A stretch of 64,000 bases of DNA, taken from an uncultured Nostocoides sp. (GTDB taxonomy: Bacteria; Actinomycetota; Actinomycetes; Actinomycetales; Dermatophilaceae). The translations under genes were made by a program, and so were the position numbers. Below, in pieces: positions 27,929-36,635 of this stretch. Numbering within the stretch: the stretch's first letter is position 1; each line of letters begins with the position of its first letter. Under the pieces are notes generated by a model that was not told where the DNA came from, searched no databases, and was given only the letters and a program-made list of their open reading frames with translations. The stretch spans positions 1 through 64,000 of the forward strand of contig CALMQX010000035.1 of assembly GCA_937873315.1 (NCBI GenBank). Reading direction: 5' to 3'.

Positions 27929-30457
27929 TTAGTTCGTCGTGCGGACGTGCCAGATCCGGTCGATGTAATCCCGGATCGAGCGGTCAGACGAAAAGAACCC
28001 GGTCCGCGCCACATTGAGAATCGCCTTGCGCGACCACTGATCCTGGTCCGCGTAGGCCGCTTCGACCCGCCCTTGAGCCTCGAGGTAGGCGCCATAGTCA
28101 GCCAGCGCAAGGAAGCGGTCGCTGGTGAGCAGATCCCCCACGAAGGCACTGACCGCATCGCGGTCGCCCTGCGTGAAATGCCCCGAGGCGATCAGGTCGA
28201 TGGCTCCCTTGAGGCGAGGATCCGACTCGTAGTACTCCCCCGGGTGGTATCCCCGAGCCTGCAGATCAGTGACCTCCGGCTCGGTCAGCCCAAAGAGGAA
28301 GAAGTTGTCGTCACCGACGAGTTTGCGGATCTCGACGTTCGCGCCGTCATCGGTGCCGATGGTGAGCGCGCCATTGAGCGCGAACTTCATGTTGCCGGTA
28401 CCCGAGGCCTCCTTGCCGGCCAGCGAAATCTGCTCCGAGAGGTCGGCGGCCGGGATGAGCTTCTCGGCCAGGGTGACGTTGTAGTTCGCCGGGAAGGCGA
28501 CGTGCAGCCGCCCCTGGATCTGCGGATCGGCATTGACCACCCGGCCCACCGCATTGATCAGCGCGATGGTCTGCTTGGCCATGAAATAGCCGGGCGCGGC
28601 CTTCGCACCGAAGACCACGGTGCGCGGCGTCACCGATGCCGGGTCGACCCGACCGGAGATCATCTCGTTGTAGAGCGTCACGATGTGCAGGAGTTTGAGC
28701 GACTGACGCTTGTACTCGTGTAGGCGCTTAACCATGACGTCGAGCAGATGCCCCTCGGGCAACTCGATGCCATCGCGCTCCCGCAGAACCGCAGCGATCC
28801 GAGTCTTGTTGTGCGCCTTGACCGCTCGGAACTTCTCGCGGAACTCCGGATCCTCGGCGTATGCCGTGAGTTCCTCGAGCCGGTCCAGGTTCGCCACCCA
28901 GCCACGCCCGATTGTCCCGGAGATCAGCGCGGTCAGCTCCGGGTTGGACTGCCGGACAAATCGCCGCGGGGTCACGCCATTGGTGACATTGGTGAAGCGC
29001 TCCGGCCACAACTCGGAAAAGTCATTGAGCACCTTGTCGCGCAGGAGCTGCGAGTGAAGTTCGGCGACCCCGTTGACCTTGACCGCGGCCACTGTCGCTA
29101 GGTGTGCCATCCGCACGGAGCGCTCCGGGTGATCGCCAATGATCGACATCCGCCGCACCCGAAGCTCGTCATCGGGATACGCCGCCCGCACCTGCGCCAA
29201 GAACTGCTCATTGATCTGATAGATGATCTCCATATGCCGCGGTAGCAGTCGCTCGAGCAGGCTCACGGGCCAGACCTCGAGCGCCTCAGGCAGCAGCGTG
29301 TGGCAGGTGTAGGCGAAGCACTTGGAGGTGATCTCCCAGGCCTCCTCCCACTCCAGGTCGTACTCGTCAAGCAGGATCCGCATCAACTCCGGGACCCCGA
29401 TGACGGGGTGAGTGTCGTTGAGCTGGAAGATGATTCGCTCCGGCAACTCACGGATGTCGAAGTCCTTGGGCATGGTGTGACGCAGGAAGTCCTGGATGGA
29501 CGCGGCGACAAAGAAGTACTGCTGCTGCAGACGCAACTCCTTGCCCTGCGGCGTGGAGTCTTCGGGGTAGAGCACCTTGGAGATGTTCTCGGCAAAGGTC
29601 TGTGCACGCACCGCCTCGGCGTAGTCGCCGGCGTTGAAGATGTGCAGGTCGAACGCATCGGTTGCCCGGGCCCGCCACAACCGCAGAGTGTTGACCGCGC
29701 CATTTTGATAGCCCGGAACCATGTAGTTGTAGCGCTGCGCGATGACGCCCCAGCCGGGAACCCACGTGGCGCGCTCGCGGCCGTCGCTATCGGTGTACCG
29801 CTCCACGTGACCGGCAAACGAGATCGGCACCTCCATCTCCGGGTGCGGCACCCCCCACGGCTCCCCCATCCGCAGCCAGGCATCGGGCCGCTCGACCTGA
29901 GCACCGTCGACGAAGGTCTGCTGGAAGATGCCGTACTCGTAGCGAATGCCGTACGCGATGCTCGGGGCACCCAAGGTGGCCAGCGAGTCGATGAAGCAGG
30001 CGGCCAGTCGACCCAAGCCGCCATTGCCCAGGCCGGGCTCGACCTCGCGCGCTCGCAGGTCCTCAATGTCGATGCCCACCGAGGCCATCGCTTCCGTGGC
30101 GACATCGGTGAGTTCCATGGCTGAGAGGGCATTGTCGAGTTGGCGACCCAGGAGGTACTCGGCCGAGAGATAGCCGACCATTTTCTGCGGAGCGGCCGCC
30201 CGACGCTTGCGGGCGGTCTCTAACCAGCGAGCCATCAAGTAGGACCGGACGGTGCGGGCCAGAGCGAGGTACTGATCGTTGATCGAGGCCGTGGTCAGGG
30301 GCACCCCCTGACCGAAGTTCAGCTCGTGCAGGAACTGCTTGACGAAGCCATCGACGGTGTGCGGCGGGGTGATGATCGGGCCCAGCACCAGCGGGTGCGT
30401 GGGCTCACTGCTCGGGCCGGCTTCGTGGCGGTACTGGGTGGGCGTAGCGTCGTTCAC
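27929..30457 (-). CDS. glgP: Glycogen/alpha-glucan phosphorylase
   Basis: An 842-residue GT35 phosphorylase that releases glucose-1-phosphate from alpha-1,4-glucan using phosphate and PLP. Landmarks: KMVGYLSAEYLLGRQLDNAL near residue 93, EPGLGNGGLGRLAACF, LNDTHPVIGVPELMRIL, FTNVTNGVTPRRF, VKRLHEYKRQSL, and GTGNMKFALNGALTIG with the PLP lysine. The length is normal for the maltodextrin/glycogen class. The start is GTG with AAGGAC upstream. It acts before the two GlgX debranching enzymes in this window. It is downstream of trmB on the same strand, with a possible own promoter at 30495. Confidence 0.97.
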   Translation of the reverse strand: MNDATPTQYRHEAGPSSEPTHPLVLGPIITPPHTVDGFVKQFLHELNFGQGVPLTTASINDQYLALARTVRSYLMARWLETARKRRAAAPQKMVGYLSAEYLLGRQLDNALSAMELTDVATEAMASVGIDIEDLRAREVEPGLGNGGLGRLAACFIDSLATLGAPSIAYGIRYEYGIFQQTFVDGAQVERPDAWLRMGEPWGVPHPEMEVPISFAGHVERYTDSDGRERATWVPGWGVIAQRYNYMVPGYQNGAVNTLRLWRARATDAFDLHIFNAGDYAEAVRAQTFAENISKVLYPEDSTPQGKELRLQQQYFFVAASIQDFLRHTMPKDFDIRELPERIIFQLNDTHPVIGVPELMRILLDEYDLEWEEAWEITSKCFAYTCHTLLPEALEVWPVSLLERLLPRHMEIIYQINEQFLAQVRAAYPDDELRVRRMSIIGDHPERSVRMAHLATVAAVKVNGVAELHSQLLRDKVLNDFSELWPERFTNVTNGVTPRRFVRQSNPELTALISGTIGRGWVANLDRLEELTAYAEDPEFREKFRAVKAHNKTRIAAVLRERDGIELPEGHLLDVMVKRLHEYKRQSLKLLHIVTLYNEMISGRVDPASVTPRTVVFGAKAAPGYFMAKQTIALINAVGRVVNADPQIQGRLHVAFPANYNVTLAEKLIPAADLSEQISLAGKEASGTGNMKFALNGALTIGTDDGANVEIRKLVGDDNFFLFGLTEPEVTDLQARGYHPGEYYESDPRLKGAIDLIASGHFTQGDRDAVSAFVGDLLTSDRFLALADYGAYLEAQGRVEAAYADQDQWSRKAILNVARTGFFSSDRSIRDYIDRIWHVRTTN

Positions 30458-30494
30458 GTCGGGTCCTTCGGCGGGTGGGGGCGCAACTGCGTAA

Positions 30495-30500
30495 ACGCTA
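30495..30500 (-). promoter_or_regulatory. Possible -10 box for glgP
   Basis: TAGCGT on the minus strand overlaps the trmB stop and lies 37 bases before the glgP GTG, leaving room for a short leader that contains the AAGGAC ribosome site. No convincing -35 was identified. Confidence 0.3.
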
Positions 30501-31187
30501 CCGCAACGGCCCGGAGCGCACAGCAGTGATCTCGTATGCCGTTCGGCCGGCGAGGGTGCCCTTGGCCTCGAAACCGTCGGTCGGCCGCCAGGACGGCCGC
30601 TCCCCTAGCGTCACAGACCAGCCGCCGTGCCGCTCGAGATGCTCGCGGACGTGCTCGCCATACACCTCGATATCGGTGGCGATCAGCACAGCGCCACCGG
30701 GCACCAGCCGGGCGGCCAGCAAGTCCAAGGTGTGCTGCTGGATGAAGCGGCGTTTGGCGTGCTTCTTCTTGGGCCAGGGGTCAGGGAAGAAGAGATGGAA
30801 GGCGGTCACCGTGCCCTCGGCCAGCGAGTTGGCGATCCACGGGAGGGCATCGCCCCGGTGCACCCAGAGGTTGGCGACCCCAGCCGCCTGGGCCGCCGCT
30901 AGCATGCGCGCCACCCCGGGGACGTGCACCTCGACCGCCACGAGATCCTGATCGGGGTGCGCCGCGGCATATGCGATGGCCGCCGCGCCGTGCCCAGAGC
31001 CAATCTCGACGACCAGGGGTGCCCGGCGTCCGCAGACTGCTTCGGCGTCAAAGACACCATGCCCGACATCGCGCGCCGGCAGCAGATTCGCCATCCGCTC
31101 CGCCGTCAGCGGCGAGGTTCGCCACCGGGGCGTGAACGTGCGCACGCCCGGGCGCGCACCGTCCTGGGCGCCGGTCCGAGCACCCAT
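30498..31187 (-). CDS. trmB: tRNA (guanine-N7-)-methyltransferase
   Basis: A 229-residue SAM-dependent enzyme methylating G46 of tRNA. The SAM site is VVEIGSGHGAAAIAYA (near residue 60) and the family signature FHLFFPDPWPKKKHAKRRF is complete (near 130), including the Asp and basic residues used for tRNA binding and catalysis. Its ATG shares one base with the rpiB stop (TGATG), so they are co-translated. Confidence 0.95.
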   Translation of the reverse strand: MGARTGAQDGARPGVRTFTPRWRTSPLTAERMANLLPARDVGHGVFDAEAVCGRRAPLVVEIGSGHGAAAIAYAAAHPDQDLVAVEVHVPGVARMLAAAQAAGVANLWVHRGDALPWIANSLAEGTVTAFHLFFPDPWPKKKHAKRRFIQQHTLDLLAARLVPGGAVLIATDIEVYGEHVREHLERHGGWSVTLGERPSWRPTDGFEAKGTLAGRTAYEITAVRSGPLR

Positions 31188-31654
31188 CAGGGCAGCGGCG
31201 GCAGCGTCCGGTCGGACTCGTATGCCGTCAGCATGTCGATCCTCCGCTGGTGACGGTCCTCGCCGCTCCAGGCCGTCGCCAAGAAGGTGCGCACCATGCT
31301 GCGCGCTTCCTCCAGGGTGTTCATCCGACCGCCAATGGAGATCACCTGGGCGTTATTGTGTTGGCGGGCCAGCGAGGCCATCTCGTCGTTGTAGCAGAGT
31401 GCGGCACGAATGCCCGGCACCTTATTGGCGGCGATCTGCTCGCCATTGCCGGAGCCGCCCAAGACGACCCCCAGGCTGCCCTCGTCTGCGGCCACACCTT
31501 CGGCGCAGCGCAGGACGAAGACGGGGTAGTCGTCAAGGGCGTCATAACTGAACGGCCCGTGATTGATTACCTCGTGACCTTCCTGCGTAAGGAAGGAGAT
31601 GAGGTCGGTCAGGGTGTCATAGGCCGCGTGATCGCCGCCGATGTGGACGCGCAT
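31187..31654 (-). CDS. rpiB: Ribose-5-phosphate isomerase B
   Basis: A 155-residue RpiB/LacAB-type isomerase interconverting ribose-5-phosphate and ribulose-5-phosphate. It starts MRVHIGGDHAAYDTL; GVVLGGSGNGEQIAANKVPGIR (cited in part) is the phosphate-binding and catalytic block, and LARQHNNAQVISIGGRM is conserved. In this sequence Ser-Gly-Asn-Gly is seen where some RpiB have a catalytic Cys, as in the mycobacterial type. AAGGAG lies upstream of the ATG. It sits between the DsbA-like gene and trmB, a neighbourhood also seen in mycobacteria. Confidence 0.94.
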   Translation of the reverse strand: MRVHIGGDHAAYDTLTDLISFLTQEGHEVINHGPFSYDALDDYPVFVLRCAEGVAADEGSLGVVLGGSGNGEQIAANKVPGIRAALCYNDEMASLARQHNNAQVISIGGRMNTLEEARSMVRTFLATAWSGEDRHQRRIDMLTAYESDRTLPPLP

Positions 31655-31672
31655 GATGCTCCTTGGTGAGGG

Positions 31673-32284
31673 TCAGTCGAAGATCGGACCGACGCGACGG
31701 GTCCGCTTGAGTTCAAAGAATCCAGGAGTGTTGGCCACCAGGACGCAGCCATCCCAGAGCAGACCGGCGGCCTCACCCTTGGGGGCGGGGCTGACGACCG
31801 GGCCGAAGAAGGCCACGCCCGCCACCGCCACCACCGGGGTACCGACGTCATCACCGACCAGGTCGATGGCCCGCGCGTGGCTGGCCCGCAGGGCCTCGTC
31901 ATGGGCGTCGCTGTGCGCTGCCTGCGCCAACTCAGCGGGCAGACCACACTCGGCCAGCGACTGCGCGATCACCTCATCGAGGTCCTCGATCTTGCGCAGG
32001 TGGATCCGGGTGCCCATAGCGTCATAGAGCGGCTTGATCACCTGATCCCCATGGGCCTGCCGGGCGGCAATGATGACGCGCACCGGACCCCAACCGCTCT
32101 CCATGAGCGCTTGGTACTGCGGCGGCAGGTCCCGGCCCTCGTTGAGCACCGACAGGCTCATCACCGACCAGGTCACGTCAACCGGGCGGACCTGCTGCAC
32201 CTCCATCATCCAGCGGGAGGTCATCCAGGCCCAGGGGCACAGGGGGTCGAACCAGAACTCAGCAGAGGCTCGCGGGGAGGTCAT
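31673..32284 (-). CDS. DsbA-family protein, mycothiol-dependent nitroreductase (Rv2466c)-like
   Basis: A 203-residue thioredoxin-fold protein close to the actinobacterial Rv2466c group, which uses mycothiol for reductive or oxidative-stress chemistry. It begins with SAEFWFDPLCPWAWMTSRW; GWGPVRVIIAARQAHGDQ and GVAFFGPVVSP also fit. The active site reads CPWA, so the second Cys of the CPWC known in Rv2466c is replaced by Ala, leaving a single thiol. I prefer the ATG at 32284 (GAGGGAG ten bases upstream) over 32293. It is divergent from pepN and upstream of rpiB. Confidence 0.85.
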   Translation of the reverse strand: MTSPRASAEFWFDPLCPWAWMTSRWMMEVQQVRPVDVTWSVMSLSVLNEGRDLPPQYQALMESGWGPVRVIIAARQAHGDQVIKPLYDAMGTRIHLRKIEDLDEVIAQSLAECGLPAELAQAAHSDAHDEALRASHARAIDLVGDDVGTPVVAVAGVAFFGPVVSPAPKGEAAGLLWDGCVLVANTPGFFELKRTRRVGPIFD

Positions 32285-32313
32285 GGCGGGCATTCTCCCT
32301 CATCCGCACGTGA

Positions 32314-32319
32314 CAGGAT
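32314..32319 (+). promoter_or_regulatory. Possible leaderless -10 box for pepN
   Basis: CAGGAT lies seven bases before the ATG at 32327. It differs from TANNNT only at the first base and has the spacing seen at other leaderless starts in this window. It also decides between the two in-frame ATGs at 32318 and 32327. Confidence 0.35.
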
Positions 32320-32326
32320 GACCAGC

Positions 32327-34873
32327 ATGCCTGGAACGAACCTTACGAGAGCCGAGGCCGCGACCCGCGCCGAGCTCCTGCACGTGGACACTTATGTCGT
32401 CGACCTCGATCTGACCACCTCGGAATCGACCTTCGCCACAACCAGCACCATCCGGTTCACCTGCAACTCGCCAGGCGCCCAGACCTTCGTGGACTTCGTG
32501 GGCGGGACGGTTCAGGAGATCGTGGTCAATGGCACCTCGCTCGATCCAGCCGAGTACTACCGAGACTCGCGCGTGCGGATCCCCGACCTGCTCGCTGACA
32601 ACGAGGTCACCATCCGCGCGACCGGGCACTACACCAATACCGGCGAGGGATTGCACCGATTCGTCGACCCGGTCGATGGCGAGGTCTACCTCTACAGCCA
32701 GTTCGAGGTGCCCGACTGCCGCCGGATGTTCCCGGTCTTCGAGCAGCCCGACCTCAAGGCGAGTTACCAGTTCACGGTGACCGCGCCGGAGCACTGGCAG
32801 GTGATCTCCAATGCCCCCACCCCGACGCCCGAACCGGTTCGTGCGGGCGTGGCCCGGTGGGCCTTCCCCGACACCGAGCGCTTCTCGAGCTACATCTCGG
32901 CTTTGGTGGCCGGTCCGTATGCCGTCGTGCGGGACAGCGTGACCACCCGCGCCGGCGAGATCCCGCTGGGCATCTTCTGCCGGCGCTCGCTAGTGGACTA
33001 CCTCGATCACGAGAACCTGTTCTCGCTGACCAAGACCGGTTTCGCCTGGTTCGAGGAGGAGTTCGACCAGGCCTACCCGTTCACCAAGTACGACCAGCTC
33101 TTCGTGCCCGAGTACAACGGTGGCGCCATGGAGAACGTCGGCTGCGTGACCTTCCACGAGACCTATGTCTTCCGCTCCAGGCCGACCCAGGCGATCGTCG
33201 AGCGGCGCGCCCTGACGCTGCTGCATGAGCTGGCGCACATGTGGTTCGGCGACCTGGTCACCATGAAGTGGTGGAACGACCTGTGGCTCAACGAGTCCTT
33301 CGCCGAGTGGGCCTCCACCGCCTGCCAGGCCGAGGCGACGCAGTGGACCGACGCATGGACCACCTTCGCGGCATACGAGAAGGACTGGGCCTATCGCCAG
33401 GACCAGCTCAGCTCGACGCACCCGATCGTGGCCGACATCAAGGACCTCGAGGACGTCCTGGTCAACTTCGACGGCATCACCTACGCCAAGGGCGCCTCGG
33501 TGCTCAAGCAGCTGGTGGCCTATGTCGGGCGCGAGCAATTCCGCGAGGGCGTGCGGGCGTACTTCCGCGCCCACGCCTGGGGCAACACCACGCTGGAGGA
33601 TCTGCTCGCGGAGTTGGAGGCGGCCTCCGGGCGTGACCTGCGCGAGTGGTCGAAGGTGTGGCTTGAGACCGCGAGCGTCAACATCCTGAGGCCCGTCATC
33701 GAGGTCGATGAGGCGGGCATCATGACCCGCGTCACCATCGAACAGAGCCACCTTGACGGCTTCCCCACGCTGCGACCGCACCGTCTGGCGATCGGGCTGT
33801 ATGCCGTGCGGGACGGCGTCTTCGTGCGCACCGACCGGGTTGAAGTCGATGTCGCAGGGGCCGCCACCGAGGTCACCGGGCTGATCGGCCAGGCGCGCCC
33901 CGACCTGCTCCTGGTCAATGACGACGACCTCACCTACGCCAAGATCCGTTTGGACCAGGCCGGCGTTGCCGCGGTGCTCGCACATCCGCGAGGCTTCACC
34001 GACTCCATGCCGCGCACCCTGACCCTGGCCTCGCTGTGGGATATGACCCGGGACGGCGAGTTGGCGGCCCGTGACTTCGTCGGCGTGGTGCTGCAAACCC
34101 TGCCGGGCGAAAGTGACTCGACCCTGCTGCGCACGCTGCTCCTGCAATTGCAGACTGCGGTGTACTTCTATGTCGCCCCCGAGCATCGGGAAGCCGTCCG
34201 GACGGACGTGCGCGACCGCCTCTGGGAGCTGGCCCGCAGCGCCGAACCAGGCAGTGACGCCCAATTGCAGTTGGTGAATGCGGCAGCGGCCTTTGTGGCG
34301 GGTGGCGACGATGCGGCATACCTGCTGCAGTTGCTCGATGGCAGCGCCTCGATCCCTGGCCTCGAGGTGGACTTCGAGGTGCGCTGGACCCTGGTGACCG
34401 CGGCCGCTGCGGCCGGCGCCCTGACCAATGCGGACATCGACGCCGAGCGCACGCGCGAGGACACGGCCACGGCGCGCGAGCGCGCGGCCAAGGCCCGAGC
34501 GGCGATCCCGACCGCGCAGGCCAAGGCGGAGATCTGGCGGTCAGTCACCCAGGACGACCTGCCCAACGCCATCATCGATAGCGCCGGTCTGGGCTTCACT
34601 CGACTGGGCACGCCAGCGGACGTGCTGGAGCCCTATGTCGCGATCTATCACGACACCCTTGAGCAGCTGATCGGCCTTGGCTCGCCGACCATCATGGAGA
34701 GCATCGCCCGGGGCTTCTATCCTCGCGGCGTGGCCGATGCGCGTCTGCGTGATGCCACTCTGGCCTGGCTGGATACCCACCCCGAGGCACCGGATGCACT
34801 GCGGCGGATCATCACCGAGAACGCAGACCCGATCACGCGGGCGCTGGACGCGCAGGAGGCAGACCTCCGATGA
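32327..34873 (+). CDS. pepN: Aminopeptidase N (M1 family)
   Basis: An 848-residue zinc aminopeptidase that trims N-terminal residues from peptides. The substrate-recognition motif NGGAMENVGCV is near residue 264, followed by the zinc site TLLHELAHMWFGDLV and the third ligand in WLNESFAEW. The C-terminal ERAP1-like helical region is present, so the enzyme is full length. No signal peptide is seen; it is cytosolic. The ATG at 32327 has a leaderless-type -10 box; a further ATG at 32318 is in frame. The frame also stays open far upstream over the DsbA-like gene, which is a shadow. Its stop overlaps the MscS start (ATGA). Confidence 0.96.
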   Translation: MPGTNLTRAEAATRAELLHVDTYVVDLDLTTSESTFATTSTIRFTCNSPGAQTFVDFVGGTVQEIVVNGTSLDPAEYYRDSRVRIPDLLADNEVTIRATGHYTNTGEGLHRFVDPVDGEVYLYSQFEVPDCRRMFPVFEQPDLKASYQFTVTAPEHWQVISNAPTPTPEPVRAGVARWAFPDTERFSSYISALVAGPYAVVRDSVTTRAGEIPLGIFCRRSLVDYLDHENLFSLTKTGFAWFEEEFDQAYPFTKYDQLFVPEYNGGAMENVGCVTFHETYVFRSRPTQAIVERRALTLLHELAHMWFGDLVTMKWWNDLWLNESFAEWASTACQAEATQWTDAWTTFAAYEKDWAYRQDQLSSTHPIVADIKDLEDVLVNFDGITYAKGASVLKQLVAYVGREQFREGVRAYFRAHAWGNTTLEDLLAELEAASGRDLREWSKVWLETASVNILRPVIEVDEAGIMTRVTIEQSHLDGFPTLRPHRLAIGLYAVRDGVFVRTDRVEVDVAGAATEVTGLIGQARPDLLLVNDDDLTYAKIRLDQAGVAAVLAHPRGFTDSMPRTLTLASLWDMTRDGELAARDFVGVVLQTLPGESDSTLLRTLLLQLQTAVYFYVAPEHREAVRTDVRDRLWELARSAEPGSDAQLQLVNAAAAFVAGGDDAAYLLQLLDGSASIPGLEVDFEVRWTLVTAAAAAGALTNADIDAERTREDTATARERAAKARAAIPTAQAKAEIWRSVTQDDLPNAIIDSAGLGFTRLGTPADVLEPYVAIYHDTLEQLIGLGSPTIMESIARGFYPRGVADARLRDATLAWLDTHPEAPDALRRIITENADPITRALDAQEADLR

Positions 34874-35775
34874 CCTGGGCAGACGCGCAGCGCTGGCTCC
34901 TCGGGCCGGGCATCCTCATACTGGCCACGATCGTGCTGGCCGGGATGGGTCGCTGGCTGCTGCATCGCCTCATCAACCGGGTCGTTGGAGCGATGACCTC
35001 CCGATCGGTGCGTACCTTGCCGGACACCGGCCGCGCTGGACGGGTGCTGGCCACAGCCACTGGTCTGGCGCACGACCGGCATGTCCAGCGCACCGAGACT
35101 CTGGGCTCACTGCTGAAGTCGGTGAGCACGGTGGTGATCTTCACCATCGCCACGCTCACGGTCATGGCCTTGGTGGGTCTGCCACTGGGGCCGGCACTGG
35201 CCTCTGCCGGGGTGGGCGGTGTCGCGCTGGGCTTTGGCGCCCAGAGCCTGGTCAAGGACTTCCTCTCAGGAATCTTCATGATCCTCGAGGACCAGTACGG
35301 CGTCGGTGACCTCATCGACACCGGCGAGGTCGTCGGCACGGTGGAGGAGGTCAGCCTGCGGGTGACCCGGCTGGTCGACTCGGCGGGCGTGACCTGGTAC
35401 GTCCGCAACGGCGAGATCCTTCGGATCGGCAACAAGTCGCAGGGCGTGGCCACCGCGACCATCGATATCCCGCTCTCCTATGAGGCCGATGTCCAGCAGG
35501 CCATCGACGCGATTCGCTCGGCGGTGCACCAGATGGACCAGGTTCCGGCCTGGGCCGAGCGCCTCATTGAGGAACCCACTGTGCTGGGCGTCGAGTCGAT
35601 CACCGGTGGGTTGGTGACCCTGCGGGTGGTCGCGAAATGTGCACCCGGGGAGCAGTTCGCGATCGCCCGTGAGGTGCGCGAGCGGGCCAAGTCCGCGCTC
35701 GATGCAGCCGGGGTGCCGGCCCCACCCGTCACCCCCTTCGGGGCATCACCAACGACCGGGAAGAAGGGCCGATGA
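34870..35775 (+). CDS. Small-conductance mechanosensitive channel (MscS) family protein
   Basis: A 301-residue membrane protein. The first hydrophobic segment is near residues 12-35, the second near 80-100, and the pore-lining helix GVGGVALGFGAQSLVKDFLSG is followed by the beta domain FMILEDQYGVGDLIDTG, the MscS signature. It likely opens under membrane tension to release solutes during osmotic downshock. The ATG overlaps the pepN stop, and its own stop overlaps the globin start, so the three are translationally coupled. Confidence 0.92.
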   Translation: MTWADAQRWLLGPGILILATIVLAGMGRWLLHRLINRVVGAMTSRSVRTLPDTGRAGRVLATATGLAHDRHVQRTETLGSLLKSVSTVVIFTIATLTVMALVGLPLGPALASAGVGGVALGFGAQSLVKDFLSGIFMILEDQYGVGDLIDTGEVVGTVEEVSLRVTRLVDSAGVTWYVRNGEILRIGNKSQGVATATIDIPLSYEADVQQAIDAIRSAVHQMDQVPAWAERLIEEPTVLGVESITGGLVTLRVVAKCAPGEQFAIAREVRERAKSALDAAGVPAPPVTPFGASPTTGKKGR

Positions 35776-36155
35776 GCCTGTATGACGAGATCGGTGGCGC
35801 CCCCACCTTTGAGCGCCTTGTGCACGGCTTCTATGCAGGCGTGCAGGGCGACCCGGAGCTGCGCGCGCTCTACCCCGAGCAGGATCTTGCCCCTGCCGAG
35901 CGCCGGCTACGGATGTTCCTCGAGCAGTATTTCGGCGGGCCCACGGCATACAGTCAGGAGCGCGGCCACCCCCGGCTGCGGATGCGACATGTCCCCTTCC
36001 CCATCACCCTGGACATGCGGGATCGCTGGCTTCGCCACATGATCGATGCCATGGAGGCGCTGGACCTGCCGCAGGCCCAGGCCGAGCAGATGCGCGAGTA
36101 CTTCTACCGCGCCGCCCACATGCTCGTCAACGCACCGGAGCCAGAGGGGAACTGA
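35772..36155 (+). CDS. glbO: Truncated haemoglobin, group II (GlbO type)
   Basis: A 127-residue 2-over-2 globin. It starts MSLYDEIGGAPTFERLVHGFY, and the heme-binding region has RLRMRHVPFPIT with the proximal His; WLRHMIDAMEAL and the group II Trp (G8) in DRWLRHM are visible. GlbO proteins bind O2 and NO and protect respiration. It overlaps the MscS stop by four bases. The pepN-globin-glucosidase order resembles mycobacterial Rv2467-Rv2471. Confidence 0.93.
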   Translation: MSLYDEIGGAPTFERLVHGFYAGVQGDPELRALYPEQDLAPAERRLRMFLEQYFGGPTAYSQERGHPRLRMRHVPFPITLDMRDRWLRHMIDAMEALDLPQAQAEQMREYFYRAAHMLVNAPEPEGN

Positions 36156-36158
36156 GCG

Positions 36159-36635
36159 GTGTCCAACCAACCCGAGGACCGTTTTGTCGACGAGTTGGTG
36201 ATGCGTGATCTCACCACCTCCAAGGCCGACTTCAGCGATGACGACATCGAGTTCGCGCGGCACAACCCCGAGGTACTGCGCAAACTCGCGGACCCGCTGG
36301 AGTTCAAGAAGCGCTACATCCTGGTCATTCTGGCGGTGGCCGCGGGCTTGGCCGTGATGTCCAAGGTGATCGAGTACACCCAGCTCCTCGCGGATCAGGC
36401 AATTGCCCACGACCTGCTCACCAATGTCGCCTTCGCGGTGTCCATGGAGCTCCTGGGCGCGGCGCTCGTAGCCTTCGTCATGGAGATCGCCTTCCAGCGA
36501 CGCCTCGAACGCAACCAAGCCCTCATCACGGCCCTCATGGCCGAGCGCCGCCACCGCGACCAGGACGATCCGCAGGAGCAGACGCACCCGAGCGCGGAGC
36601 ACGATGAGAGCGCAGGCGGCACAATAGGGCGGTGA
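36159..36635 (+). CDS. Hypothetical membrane protein with two transmembrane segments
   Basis: A 158-residue protein with an acidic N-terminus (EDRFVDELVMRDLTTSKADF), two hydrophobic segments at about residues 52-68 and 85-108, and a charged C-terminal tail. I do not recognise the family. It starts at GTG three bases after the globin stop with GAGGGGA upstream, and its stop overlaps the glucosidase GTG start. Being between a globin and a glucosidase gives no clear function; conserved operon position is the only clue. Confidence 0.7.
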   Translation: MSNQPEDRFVDELVMRDLTTSKADFSDDDIEFARHNPEVLRKLADPLEFKKRYILVILAVAAGLAVMSKVIEYTQLLADQAIAHDLLTNVAFAVSMELLGAALVAFVMEIAFQRRLERNQALITALMAERRHRDQDDPQEQTHPSAEHDESAGGTIGR

